Assembly: GCA_013330595.1 (NCBI GenBank)
Contig: DUIB01000016.1
Coordinates: forward strand, 1 to 43,651
Source of the DNA: Candidatus Woesearchaeota archaeon
Lineage (GTDB): Archaea; Nanobdellota; Nanobdellia; Woesearchaeales; UBA9642
Reading direction: 5' to 3'
DNA length: 43,651 nucleotides
This document shows positions 28,361 to 37,988 of the stretch, piece after piece. A program made the translations under genes and the position numbers. The notes beneath the pieces were generated by a model that had not been told where the DNA came from, made no database searches, and was given only the letters and a program-made list of their open reading frames with translations. Positions within the stretch are counted from its first letter, which is position 1; the number at the start of each line of letters is the position of its first letter.

Positions 28361-29996
28361 GCATAATTCCATAGCTAGTAAAAGAAGAAATATATTAGGA
28401 TTTATTTGCATTATATTGCTTGCAATACTTTTTTTGGCAACCAGATTATTAATTTCGGAAAATACATACTTGCTCTCAGCTGATGAAACAAGATACATGG
28501 GGCTTGCAAGAGCCTTTCCTTTTCACACATTCTATGCAAACACAGTTTATGTATTGCATCCTCCATTTTATTCCATGACCATCGCTTTCTTGGATTTGTT
28601 TACTCATGACTATTTTCGTGCAGGACTTCTAATTTCCATGATAGCAGCATTAATACTCCCACTGATTTTGATATATTTTCTTCACAGAATCGGAAAACCA
28701 AAATTATGGATAATTATTTTCTTAATATTTTTTACATTAAACTGGAGCCTGATAACATTTTCCAACATGATTTTCAAGGAATCTCTCGCATTGCTTTTAG
28801 TTTGGATCATAATACTTTGCTCGTGGATAGGAATAACAGACACTAAAAAAAGGAATCGATGGCTTTTTGCAGCGATGATTCCCGCATTTTTTCTCGGGAT
28901 AACAACAGACCACGTTATTTTTCTATTTCCAATATTATTTCTCATGATAATTATTCACAATTCCTGGAGAAGAATAAGCTCATATCTGCCAATAATCGGG
29001 CTTGCTATCGGATATGGACTTTGGATAGTAATACGTTTGTCAGTTTATACATCTTATACTCTTGCTCCAGTTGGGGCAGATGGTGTTATCGAAACCACTA
29101 TGCCATTACGCCCATTCACCCTTATCACTCCGGCAGCTTTCTCCAGATCAGCCATTCTTGCAGGATGGGGAGACCATGATATAACAAAACTGACATCATA
29201 CGGATATATCTTAAATTCTTATCCCTTTTTGATAACTCCAAATCTTACCCGTCAGGAAATTTCGCATTTTTTCACAGCAAAAAATATTGTTTTCGCAGGG
29301 ATATACATAGCTCTTGGTATTTTTGTAATTATATCTGTTATCCGAAAAGCTATTAAGATAAAAAATAGTTTCCACTTAAAAAAACTGTCAATTGAAGAAA
29401 AAACTTTTGTATGGACTCTTGGAACGTTATTCTTCTTCCTGTTACCTTTCGCCTCATCATTTGGTCTTTGGAGGTACGGTATTTTCGCTCTCATCCCAAT
29501 ATTCATGCTCACTACAGATGCTATATATAGCCGTATCAGACCGATTATCAAGGATATTTGGGTATATACTGGCATTATCGTATTTATTTGCTTAATGGTA
29601 TCTTTATGGTTGGTGAATAATTCTCACGTATCAATACTAAGAAATGAGGAGATACAAGGGACAAAACTTGCAAGTTTTATGAACATCCTGCCAGGGAGAA
29701 ATATTCTTGTAGAAACAGGGTATAGTGAAGAACAGGCATATCTCCTGCCGCAAAAAAATATCTACGGGTTATCTCCATCTTCGGAAAACCTGGAGCGTGA
29801 TATTTATTTTTTTAACATAACTTACATAGCTATTGGTGACCATCCGTGGCCGGCAGGGGAATTTGAATCCGTAAAATACATCCAATCCAGAATAGATTTA
29901 TTTATTCCTATAGCCAGTTTTGAGGAAAAATACTCTGCAAAAGATTTTTGGATTGATACATATACTATCTATAAAGTTAACAACAGTCTTAACTAA
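28317..29996 (+). CDS. Polytopic membrane glycosyltransferase (GT39-like GT-C)
   Basis: LLSADETRYMGLARAFPFHTFY after TM1; many TM segments. Confidence 0.7.
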   Translation: MYAQKMINSKIETNKHNSIASKRRNILGFICIILLAILFLATRLLISENTYLLSADETRYMGLARAFPFHTFYANTVYVLHPPFYSMTIAFLDLFTHDYFRAGLLISMIAALILPLILIYFLHRIGKPKLWIIIFLIFFTLNWSLITFSNMIFKESLALLLVWIIILCSWIGITDTKKRNRWLFAAMIPAFFLGITTDHVIFLFPILFLMIIIHNSWRRISSYLPIIGLAIGYGLWIVIRLSVYTSYTLAPVGADGVIETTMPLRPFTLITPAAFSRSAILAGWGDHDITKLTSYGYILNSYPFLITPNLTRQEISHFFTAKNIVFAGIYIALGIFVIISVIRKAIKIKNSFHLKKLSIEEKTFVWTLGTLFFFLLPFASSFGLWRYGIFALIPIFMLTTDAIYSRIRPIIKDIWVYTGIIVFICLMVSLWLVNNSHVSILRNEEIQGTKLASFMNILPGRNILVETGYSEEQAYLLPQKNIYGLSPSSENLERDIYFFNITYIAIGDHPWPAGEFESVKYIQSRIDLFIPIASFEEKYSAKDFWIDTYTIYKVNNSLN

Positions 29997-30026
29997 TTAT
30001 AAGTGTTTAGTAATTCAAACCAACTA

Positions 30027-30044
30027 TTCTAATAACCATTAGAA
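30027..30044 (+). terminator. Hairpin after the plus-strand glycan operon (weak terminator candidate)
   Basis: Perfect 7-bp stem TTCTAAT-aacc-ATTAGAA, followed by a T-rich stretch a few bases later. Confidence 0.25.
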
Positions 30045-30183
30045 GGGAAGGTTTTATTTGCACAGATAAAGAAAAATTTATAATAAGATACTTTTGTACA
30101 AAGATCATGATTGAATGTTAAACCTCGTGTTTTTATACTCATGCGTTTTAGCATAAGCATAAAAAACAAACTAGGTGATACCA

Positions 30184-31221
30184 ATGGTATCTAAACAAAT
30201 GCAATCGTATGTAGGGTTGGATGTACATAAAAAGTTTATCCAAGGATGCATCTTGGATAATGAAGGAAAGGTTTTGCTTGAGCAGAAGTTCAAGAGTGAA
30301 CCGCATTCAATGGATATGTTCCTTTTGAATGTGTCTAAGGATTCCAAAATTGTTTTGGAATCGTGCAGTTGCTGGCAGTATGTCTATGATTATTTAGACG
30401 ATGCAGAATACAAGGATTTGCATTTGGCAAATCCTTCAAGAGTCAGACTTATTGCAGAATCACGCAAGAAAACAGATAAAGTTGATGCTAAAGCATTAGC
30501 AAATCTGTTAAGAGTGAATTTGCTTCCAGAAAGTTATGCACCTCCCTTGTCAGTAAGATATGAAAGACAAATTACTCGTCATAGATTATCCTTAGTAAGA
30601 CTAAGGGCAGATGTCAAAAGAAAAATCCATGCCATACTATTAAGACACGGCATAGAGCATGAATTCAGCGACGTATTTGGCAAGGCAGGAACAAAATATT
30701 TATATTCATTAGATCTGCCAATGTGTGATAGATTTGAATTGGACAATTATATTCAAACAATTGATTTTTTTGGACAAAAAATCAAAGACACACAAGAGCG
30801 TGTAGAAGAATTCGCAGAACATAGTCCACAATCAAGATTGTTAATGACCATTCCAGGAATTGATTATTATTCAGCATTAATGATCAGCGCAGAAATAGGG
30901 GATATAAGAAGATTCAATACAGCAAAAAAACTTATAAGTTATGCTGGATTGAATCCATCTATATCTCAATCAGGAGAAAAATGCTACACAGGGCATATTG
31001 CCAAACAAGGCAATAATAATTTACGCTGGATACTTGGACAATGCGCAAATATTGCCGTAATGAATGATTCACGACTAGCACTTTTTTATCACCGAATAAA
31101 AAAGTGTAAAAATCATAATATTGCAATAACTGCAACAGCACGAAAGCTGTTATGCATTATTTTTGCAATGTTGAAAGATAATTCAAAATATATTCATTTG
31201 AAGAAATGTAAGGCATCATAG
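30184..31221 (+). CDS. tnp: IS110/IS1111-family DEDD transposase
   Basis: YVGLDVHKKFIQGCILDNEGKVL...RKKTDKVDAKALANLL...LMTIPGIDYYSALMISAEIGDIRRFNTAKKLISYAGLNPS. ATG 30184 preceded by aggtgat. Confidence 0.93.
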   Translation: MVSKQMQSYVGLDVHKKFIQGCILDNEGKVLLEQKFKSEPHSMDMFLLNVSKDSKIVLESCSCWQYVYDYLDDAEYKDLHLANPSRVRLIAESRKKTDKVDAKALANLLRVNLLPESYAPPLSVRYERQITRHRLSLVRLRADVKRKIHAILLRHGIEHEFSDVFGKAGTKYLYSLDLPMCDRFELDNYIQTIDFFGQKIKDTQERVEEFAEHSPQSRLLMTIPGIDYYSALMISAEIGDIRRFNTAKKLISYAGLNPSISQSGEKCYTGHIAKQGNNNLRWILGQCANIAVMNDSRLALFYHRIKKCKNHNIAITATARKLLCIIFAMLKDNSKYIHLKKCKAS

Positions 31222-31372
31222 GCTGACGCCGCTAATTTCATAGGCCTCTGCCATCAGGCAAGCCTGATATCATGATTGGCGCAATGCCTTTAATACGACC
31301 GCAATAATGTGCCTGAAACAAAGCACGAATAGATGAATGTCGTAAAGAAGCCTCACACTTCAAAAAAATATA
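31222..31372 (+). ncRNA. Candidate IS-encoded guide (bridge/seek) RNA region
   Basis: ~150-nt noncoding region 3' of the transposase with hairpin ATCAGGCAAGCCTGAT (31253-31268), CGCC/GGCG closing pair, and short words shared with both genomic flanks. Confidence 0.5.
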
Positions 31373-31396
31373 TAAACAAACACGAGGTTTACATAG

Positions 31397-32116
31397 ATGA
31401 AAATAATCGTCGTAATGCCTGCATACAAGGCAGCCTTGACTATTGAATCTGTATTCAAGCGCATTCCAAAGGAATTCTGGAAAAAGATAAACAAAGTCAT
31501 AGTTGTCAATGATGGAAGCACTGACAATACAGAGAAAGTTATTGACAAATTAAAGAAAAAATATCCAAAAATTCTAAAAATAAACCATAAAGTAAACCAG
31601 GGATATGGTGCTGTTCAGAAAACTGGTTTTACAAAAGCTCGAGAGTTAGGAGCAGATATCGCAATACTGCTTCATTCTGATGGACAGTATCCTCCTGAAA
31701 TACTGCAAAAAATGATAAGCCCTATAGAAAAAGGAAAGGCAGATGTTGTTTTAGGATCAAGAATGCTAGGTGGAGAGGCATTAAAGGGCGGCATGCCATT
31801 ATACAAGTATCTTGGAAACAGATTTTTGACATTCATAGAAAACATTGCCTATGGGATGAATATTACCGAATATCATACAGGATATATGGTGTACTCTAAA
31901 AAGGCATTAAACACCATCCCTTTCAAAAAACTTAGCGATACTTATCATTTTGATGGTGAGATGATAATGATGTCTGGCAAGAAAAAATTGAGAATTGCCC
32001 AGATCCCAATATCAACACATTATGGAAATGAAAAATCTCATCTTAAGCCAATTAAATATGGTATGGATGTTCTGAGAATAATCTGGAGAAATTGGACAGG
32101 AAAATATGATTTCTAA
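31397..32116 (+). CDS. GT2 glycosyltransferase
   Basis: IIVVMPAYKAALTIESVFKRIP...VIVVNDGSTDNTEKVIDKL...ILLHSDGQYPPEIL. Confidence 0.88.
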   Translation: MKIIVVMPAYKAALTIESVFKRIPKEFWKKINKVIVVNDGSTDNTEKVIDKLKKKYPKILKINHKVNQGYGAVQKTGFTKARELGADIAILLHSDGQYPPEILQKMISPIEKGKADVVLGSRMLGGEALKGGMPLYKYLGNRFLTFIENIAYGMNITEYHTGYMVYSKKALNTIPFKKLSDTYHFDGEMIMMSGKKKLRIAQIPISTHYGNEKSHLKPIKYGMDVLRIIWRNWTGKYDF

Positions 32117-32176
32117 TAGAGTATGTCTTTCATCAAAGCTTTAATGGCAGAAGGCAATTTTTTTATCTAAACTGAT

Positions 32177-33187
32177 TCAGAACATCTTATCTCTCCATGT
32201 TACTGGAGTCTTGTCATTTACAATCTCGACAGCTATATGATACCTGAACTTTCTTGGCCCTCGATGTTTTATATATGCAATCATTTCTGACAAGCCTTCT
32301 CTTAATGAATATTGGGTTTTATAACCTAACAATTTTCTTGCCTTGTCAGATGAACAGTATGCTAACTTAACCTCCTGAGGTCTGCCTGTAACATATACTG
32401 GCTTTAGATCAAAATCAAGCAATTCTGCAATGATTCTTGCTAATTCATTTATAGTAACAAATTCTTCATCAGGACCAATATTTATCACTTCGCCAACAAC
32501 ATTATTTTGGAATCCCATCTTTTTTAAACACTCAATATTATCCTGAATAAATGAAAATGATCTTTTTTGAGTGCCATCACCATATATTATTGGTTGCCTG
32601 CCTTGAAGCATGAGATTAATCATAATAGATGCCACATTCCTGAAAGGATCATCATACTTTTGCTTTGGGCCTATAATATTATGAGGAACAGCATGCACTA
32701 CTTCAATTCCATGAACTTCTGATAGGATATTAAGCATTTGCTCTGAGGCAAGTTTGGCAACTCCATAAGGATCCCTAGGCTTTGGTATCATATCTTCTGT
32801 GAACGGTATCTTTTCTTGAAAGCCATATCTTGCCATGCTTGAGCAATTAACAAATCTTTTTACTCCTTGGGATACTGATGCTGATGCAACAGTCGCTGTT
32901 ATCTGTGAAGTATTATGCAGCACTGTATGAGGGGAGAACACACTTAATCCCTCATATGGCGTGCAGGCAGTATGATAAACAACATCAATATCCTTTAGCA
33001 ATTTATTCATTGTGTTAAGATATGAGCAATCTGCATGAATAAATTCTGCATCATTATGAACATTATCAATATGCCCTCCGATTAGATTGTCGCAACCATA
33101 GACTTCATGGCCTTCTGCAATCATTGCATCGGCAATATGAGACCCGAGAAAACCAGCAATTCCTGTAACAAAAATCTTCTTTTTCAT
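32177..33187 (-). CDS. NAD-dependent nucleotide-sugar epimerase
   Basis: KKIFVTGIAGFLGSHIADAMIAEGHEVYGCDNL; DPYGVAKLASEQ. Confidence 0.87.
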   Translation of the reverse strand: MKKKIFVTGIAGFLGSHIADAMIAEGHEVYGCDNLIGGHIDNVHNDAEFIHADCSYLNTMNKLLKDIDVVYHTACTPYEGLSVFSPHTVLHNTSQITATVASASVSQGVKRFVNCSSMARYGFQEKIPFTEDMIPKPRDPYGVAKLASEQMLNILSEVHGIEVVHAVPHNIIGPKQKYDDPFRNVASIMINLMLQGRQPIIYGDGTQKRSFSFIQDNIECLKKMGFQNNVVGEVINIGPDEEFVTINELARIIAELLDFDLKPVYVTGRPQEVKLAYCSSDKARKLLGYKTQYSLREGLSEMIAYIKHRGPRKFRYHIAVEIVNDKTPVTWRDKMF

Positions 33188-33249
33188 AGTATATGGAAAT
33201 GAGCATCATTTATATATTTTTTGATTATTCGGGAGCATGAATAAAAATC

Positions 33250-34749
33250 TCACATCTTCTTAACATCCCTTTTAATCATTAGTAGATATATGTCTTTCAG
33301 CTCATCCCAGCTAATGATTTTTAGCGAGAACAGAACTAATGTGTATAATGAACCAGAGATAGCTACTGTCAAGAGTTTTGATAATAGAGTGTATAACAAG
33401 AATATGTTCGATGCACCATATAATAGCGCAATATAAACTATGAAAGACAGCAGAGTAAGCAGATTAGTTTTCCATGGAAAACCTACTCCAAGCTTTTCAT
33501 ATAATTTGAATGATGATATTACATATAATGCAATATATCCAGCTAAAGTCCCTATGGCAGCGCCTATTATGCCTAAATAATGCACTAAGACTATAGATGA
33601 AATAATATTGATAATTGCTGAATATACATAGACTTTTGTCGCCTCTCTTGATCCATACACTCCAAATAGGAAATGCACATTAATGACACCGACTGATAAG
33701 AATAATGATCCAAAAGACAAGATAAACAGCACATTACTTGCTGCCACAAACTCCTGGCCGAAAAGTACTGTTATTACATATTTTGAAAACATCATAAGTA
33801 TTCCCACACATGGAATGAGTATGATAAAGGTATATTTTTGCAGTATCAATATGATTCTTTGGAGCAATTCGATCTTTTTCCTTGCCCAAAGCTCTGAACT
33901 TAATGGCAATACAACACTGCTTGCTGCATAAGAGAAAAATAAGAGTAAACCTACAATCGGCGCACCTATATTATATAATCCGACTTCATCTAATGTCCTA
34001 AAAAGAGTGAGTATTATAGTATCTGCAGATGTTATGAGGAAAAGTCCTAGTGAAAACAGCATTGATGGAATTCCAAAGATTATTAATTGGCGTTTATCGA
34101 ATTTTTGGTCTTTATGGCTAGAATATTTCAAAAAGATCTTTTTATAGAAAACAAATGAGAATATGGCTAGCAATAGCGCATATGTTATGATATGCGTAAA
34201 TAATGGTACAAGAATTCCATTAAAATAAACAAAAGCAATTACAGTTATGATCAAAATCAATACATTGCGCATCAAACTATGTAAAGAGAATAAAAATTGG
34301 TTTTGAAAGAAATTAAAGAAATGTTGGATAGATACCTCCAAGGAATTGAAGAAAATCAGGACAGCAAATATCAGAAAAACAGCCCGAGACGCTGTGTGAA
34401 AATAATTTTGAATAATCAAGTCTGAAACTAGTATTAAAGCCAAAGACAGCATCAAACTGACAAGAACCTCGAATTTCACCATATATTTTATCATACTATT
34501 CATGATCCCGAATTTCCTCTGTGAAATAAGCCTGGGTATGAAATAATATCCAGAATACATGACACCAAGATCACGGATAACCATCAAAAAGCTTCCAAAG
34601 GCTATCAATGCATAAAATAATCCGTAATCAGACAAGGAAAGATTTTTCGTTAGAAGCACCCTGAAAAAATATGCAAAAACAGCTGCAATTATGGAAAAAA
34701 CAAATATTGTGAGGGTTCCATAGAAAACCTTGCGCCTGTATCTTTCCAT
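33250..34749 (-). CDS. Polysaccharide flippase (Wzx/MVF-type)
   Basis: ~499-aa polytopic protein; FRVLLTKNLSLSDYGLFYALIAFGSFLMVIRDLGV N-terminal pattern. Confidence 0.82.
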   Translation of the reverse strand: MERYRRKVFYGTLTIFVFSIIAAVFAYFFRVLLTKNLSLSDYGLFYALIAFGSFLMVIRDLGVMYSGYYFIPRLISQRKFGIMNSMIKYMVKFEVLVSLMLSLALILVSDLIIQNYFHTASRAVFLIFAVLIFFNSLEVSIQHFFNFFQNQFLFSLHSLMRNVLILIITVIAFVYFNGILVPLFTHIITYALLLAIFSFVFYKKIFLKYSSHKDQKFDKRQLIIFGIPSMLFSLGLFLITSADTIILTLFRTLDEVGLYNIGAPIVGLLLFFSYAASSVVLPLSSELWARKKIELLQRIILILQKYTFIILIPCVGILMMFSKYVITVLFGQEFVAASNVLFILSFGSLFLSVGVINVHFLFGVYGSREATKVYVYSAIINIISSIVLVHYLGIIGAAIGTLAGYIALYVISSFKLYEKLGVGFPWKTNLLTLLSFIVYIALLYGASNIFLLYTLLSKLLTVAISGSLYTLVLFSLKIISWDELKDIYLLMIKRDVKKM

Positions 34750-34926
34750 AAGGCTCTACAATAAAACATTGTTTATAAATATTATTAAAAACCAAACTAT
34801 TGATGCAAAAATAAGTTAGGCAGTTTATGAAATAGAATGTTGCAAGTGATAATGTGTGAGATTCTGAATATGCTGCAACTATAGCAAAAGACATTGATTA
34901 TTGGAAGTGATTGTCTTTTGCTTATT

Positions 34927-34970
34927 AGGTAAAGACATACAATTTATTACGAATATTACTGTCTTTACCT
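34927..34970. repeat. 11-bp perfect inverted repeat AGGTAAAGACA / TGTCTTTACCT (operator or hairpin)
   Basis: Arms 34927-34937 and 34960-34970, immediately upstream of the 34975 ORF. Confidence 0.7.
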
Positions 34971-34974
34971 ATAA

Positions 34975-35196
34975 ATGAAAAAATTTAAATATGGCTTAAG
35001 TAATAACCCTGTTAGAGGTTATAAAAAATCAAGCATTGAAATGACAGCAAAAAATTCAGATTCGGTTGCAACGTTTTTTAGAAAAAATAAAACAAAGGTC
35101 ATAATCATTCTGGTGATCCTTGTGATAATATTTCTGCTAATATTTTATCTTGGAAAAATGCAAGGATATGCCGGACTTAATTATCTTGGCATTTGA
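34975..35196 (+). CDS. Small single-TM protein
   Basis: 73-aa ORF with one hydrophobic helix (VIIILVILVIIFLLIFYLG). Confidence 0.45.
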   Translation: MKKFKYGLSNNPVRGYKKSSIEMTAKNSDSVATFFRKNKTKVIIILVILVIIFLLIFYLGKMQGYAGLNYLGI

Positions 35197-35259
35197 GATG
35201 TGTACTAGTCTAATATTTTATACTGGCCATCTTCTCATCCCAAAAATCAATTCTTATTC

Positions 35260-36708
35260 CTAGAATTGGAAGTATATAAACCGCACTGTCTGTGCAGGCG
35301 CCAGGAAATATAACGCCAGGCATGCAATAAATAAATATAGCACCCAATAAAACATATCCTTCTGCAATGCTTTCTCCAATGACGCGCCTTTAAAGAATGT
35401 AAATACGTGAATCACTATAAATCCAAATAAAAACAGCAGCGGCACATTGTACTTATCAAATAATGTCAAGAATTCTGTCCAGCTGCCTGTAAAATCCCAG
35501 AAAATAAATTTTTTCATACAAAAGAATAGCACATTTATGTCATAAACCCTAAAAATTATCCAGCCTAAAAATACAAAAAACTGTGTGATGGCCCAACCTA
35601 AAAATACACCAAAACCTCTCAAATGATCGAATAATGCAGTTATGTGCAGTGCTTCTGAAACCTTATGGACCATTAGCAAAATTCCTTGATACAGCCCCCA
35701 AAAAAGGAAGTTCCATGAAGCGCCATGCCACAATCCTCCTATGATCATCGTAAGTAATACATTTACATAAGTGCGTATTTTTCCTTTTCTATTTCCTCCT
35801 AATGGAATGTAAAGATAATCCTTTAACCATGAAGAAAGGGAGATGTGCCACCTATTCCAAAACTCAGATGCATTGCGTGCGGCATATGGCTTGTTGAAAT
35901 TTATAGGTAACGTAATTCCCATCATTTGTGCAAGGCCTATAGCCATTTGTGAATACCCCGAGAAGTCACAATATATTTGGATGCCAAACGCCAGTGCGCC
36001 AAAAAATACAGGTACGCTGCTGCTGTAAACAGTAGGATCTGAAAAATATGCATTTGTAAAGACTGCAACATTATCAGCAAACACAACTTTTTTCACCAGC
36101 CCCCACACAGTATTTGTCAGGCCATCACGAAAATTTTTTGGTATGATTCTTATTTTTTTGCGGAGTTGTGGCAAAAATCTCGAAGCACGCAAAATAGGGC
36201 CTGCTACAAGATGAGGGAAGAATGTTATGAAAAAAGCATACTTAACAAGAGAATCAATGGGTTTTAATTCTTTACGGTATATATCGAACGTGTAACTGAG
36301 AGAGCAAAAAGTGTAAAAAGATATGCCTATAGGCAGCAGTATATGCGGATTAGGCAGGAAGAAAGTTCCATGAAATAATGACATGAAATAATTAAACACT
36401 TCTGTCAAAAAATTTGTATACTTGAAGATAAATAATAATCCGAGATTCCCGATGAGACTGACTATGAAATAAAACTTTCTTTTCTTAGAATCCTTTGTAT
36501 CATAGATGAGCTTGCCTAAATAAAAGTCCATAATCAGGCTATAAAACAAGAGCACAATCATAGATCCGCTGGAGTACCAATAGAAATAGCAGCTCATTAG
36601 GACTATGAAAATATGCTGATATTTTCTGTACCTAATTATCAAAAGCATTATTAGCACTGTAACAAAGAAAAAGAAGAATGGAAAGCTATTGAATATTATT
36701 TTTATCAC
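35260..36708 (-). CDS. MBOAT O-acyltransferase (AlgI/DltB-like)
   Basis: NRWHISLSSWLKDYLYIPLGGNRKGKIRTYVNVLLTMIIGGLWHGASWNFLFWGLYQGILL. Confidence 0.93.
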   Translation of the reverse strand: MIKIIFNSFPFFFFFVTVLIMLLIIRYRKYQHIFIVLMSCYFYWYSSGSMIVLLFYSLIMDFYLGKLIYDTKDSKKRKFYFIVSLIGNLGLLFIFKYTNFLTEVFNYFMSLFHGTFFLPNPHILLPIGISFYTFCSLSYTFDIYRKELKPIDSLVKYAFFITFFPHLVAGPILRASRFLPQLRKKIRIIPKNFRDGLTNTVWGLVKKVVFADNVAVFTNAYFSDPTVYSSSVPVFFGALAFGIQIYCDFSGYSQMAIGLAQMMGITLPINFNKPYAARNASEFWNRWHISLSSWLKDYLYIPLGGNRKGKIRTYVNVLLTMIIGGLWHGASWNFLFWGLYQGILLMVHKVSEALHITALFDHLRGFGVFLGWAITQFFVFLGWIIFRVYDINVLFFCMKKFIFWDFTGSWTEFLTLFDKYNVPLLFLFGFIVIHVFTFFKGASLEKALQKDMFYWVLYLFIACLALYFLAPAQTVRFIYFQF

Positions 36709-36717
36709 CTATTGTCT

Positions 36718-37902
36718 CTATTTTATTGTTTCTATTATCTCCAAAATATAATCCTGTGTTGAATTAAGTACAGGATTGTCTGCAGATTCCGAGAATCTTG
36801 GAATCAATGTGGGAAAAGTCGATGGTGAACTGGTCAATGCTGAAAAGTTTTCTTCAATCGTGATTAATTTTTCAAAAAAATATTTAGACAGGCTATTACG
36901 GCCTTCTGCATTAAGATGTGTCAAATCAATAAATTGATCCTGGGAAAACGATGATGTCAGATCAATGCATTCAATCTGGTTTTTTGTGCAAATGTGATAT
37001 AGAAACGATTTATACTCGGATAATGATTGTTCATTCAGGATTTCAACAAGTAAAGGGTTGAGCGGCATGCTAACAACAGTCAAAATTATGCTAGAGTTAT
37101 ACAAATTAGAAATGAGATAATCAAAAGACTCTCTTTCACGATTATTTGAATTATTGAATGGCGAGAGTAACTCAGGACTATCTAATTTTTTCTGCAACTC
37201 TTCCTCAGTCTGCGCATTCGTATACAGAAATGATGACTTGAATTCTGAATAAACACCAGATGATGTAGATGAAAAATATGCATCATCAGCCGAATTTTTA
37301 TCAGGTAAGCTTTGACCTGATCTTTTTCCAAGAGTTGAACGAATCACAGACTCATAAAAAGGTAGAATGAACCTTCGCTTGTAAAGTGCGCGGAGGTACG
37401 AGTTCATTGTCAATGATTTTTTCTCATCAGAATTAAGCAAAGAATTCAAGGTTGCATCAGGCATGATTCTACGTTCACCCATAAAAAAAAATAAGTTTTT
37501 GTTAGAGTTTATTCCCTCACTGAAAAAAAGAGGAGAAACACCAATAATTACATGTTTAGGCCCAGCATCAATAATCTTTTTTTGGATGAGAGCATATTGC
37601 AAAGAGGACATCCCTTCAATGCCTAAGTTGAAACAAGGAGAATAATTAGCTGCTACTCCATGCAAAGAATCGATAATATTACAATTGATATCCTCTCTGA
37701 TTTGACTGTCTCCTATAAAGAAAGTGCTTCCAGGACTGGAATTTTCGTAAAAATCCAGACTATGTATGAAGCGTGTACTTGTGCTATCATAACCTCTAAA
37801 ATCGGATATGAATAGCATGTAAATAGCCGTACTTAACACAAGAACGACAATAGGCGCAACAAATACAATTATGATGGTTTTTTTATTCTCTCTCATATGC
37901 AA
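36718..37902 (-). CDS. Membrane-anchored SGNH/DltD/AlgX-like protein
   Basis: N-terminal TM; STFFIGDSQIREDINC (GDS) and FIDLTHLNAEGRNSLSKYF (DxxH). Confidence 0.6.
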   Translation of the reverse strand: MHMRENKKTIIIVFVAPIVVLVLSTAIYMLFISDFRGYDSTSTRFIHSLDFYENSSPGSTFFIGDSQIREDINCNIIDSLHGVAANYSPCFNLGIEGMSSLQYALIQKKIIDAGPKHVIIGVSPLFFSEGINSNKNLFFFMGERRIMPDATLNSLLNSDEKKSLTMNSYLRALYKRRFILPFYESVIRSTLGKRSGQSLPDKNSADDAYFSSTSSGVYSEFKSSFLYTNAQTEEELQKKLDSPELLSPFNNSNNRERESFDYLISNLYNSSIILTVVSMPLNPLLVEILNEQSLSEYKSFLYHICTKNQIECIDLTSSFSQDQFIDLTHLNAEGRNSLSKYFFEKLITIEENFSALTSSPSTFPTLIPRFSESADNPVLNSTQDYILEIIETIK

Positions 37903-37988
37903 AAATTTAAAATCTTTTTAATGTAAATTTTTAATGTAAAGTCCGAACAATTTTTTATAAGCCAATCTATGCGAAGTGAATTGATAAA

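Larger units (their letters stand above)
30114..31393 (+). mobile_element. IS110-family element, IS1111-like, with subterminal inverted repeats
   Basis: Transposase plus IRs AAACCTCGTGTTTttata (30120..) and tataaacAAACACGAGGTTT (..31390). Outer limits are inferred. Confidence 0.8.

Noticed and set aside
28859-29179. 106-aa plus-strand ORF
   Set aside because: Out-of-frame inside the 28317..29996 GT-C gene.
30175-30183. GTG start for the transposase
   Set aside because: ATG at 30184 with an aggtgat RBS-like sequence just upstream is more plausible.
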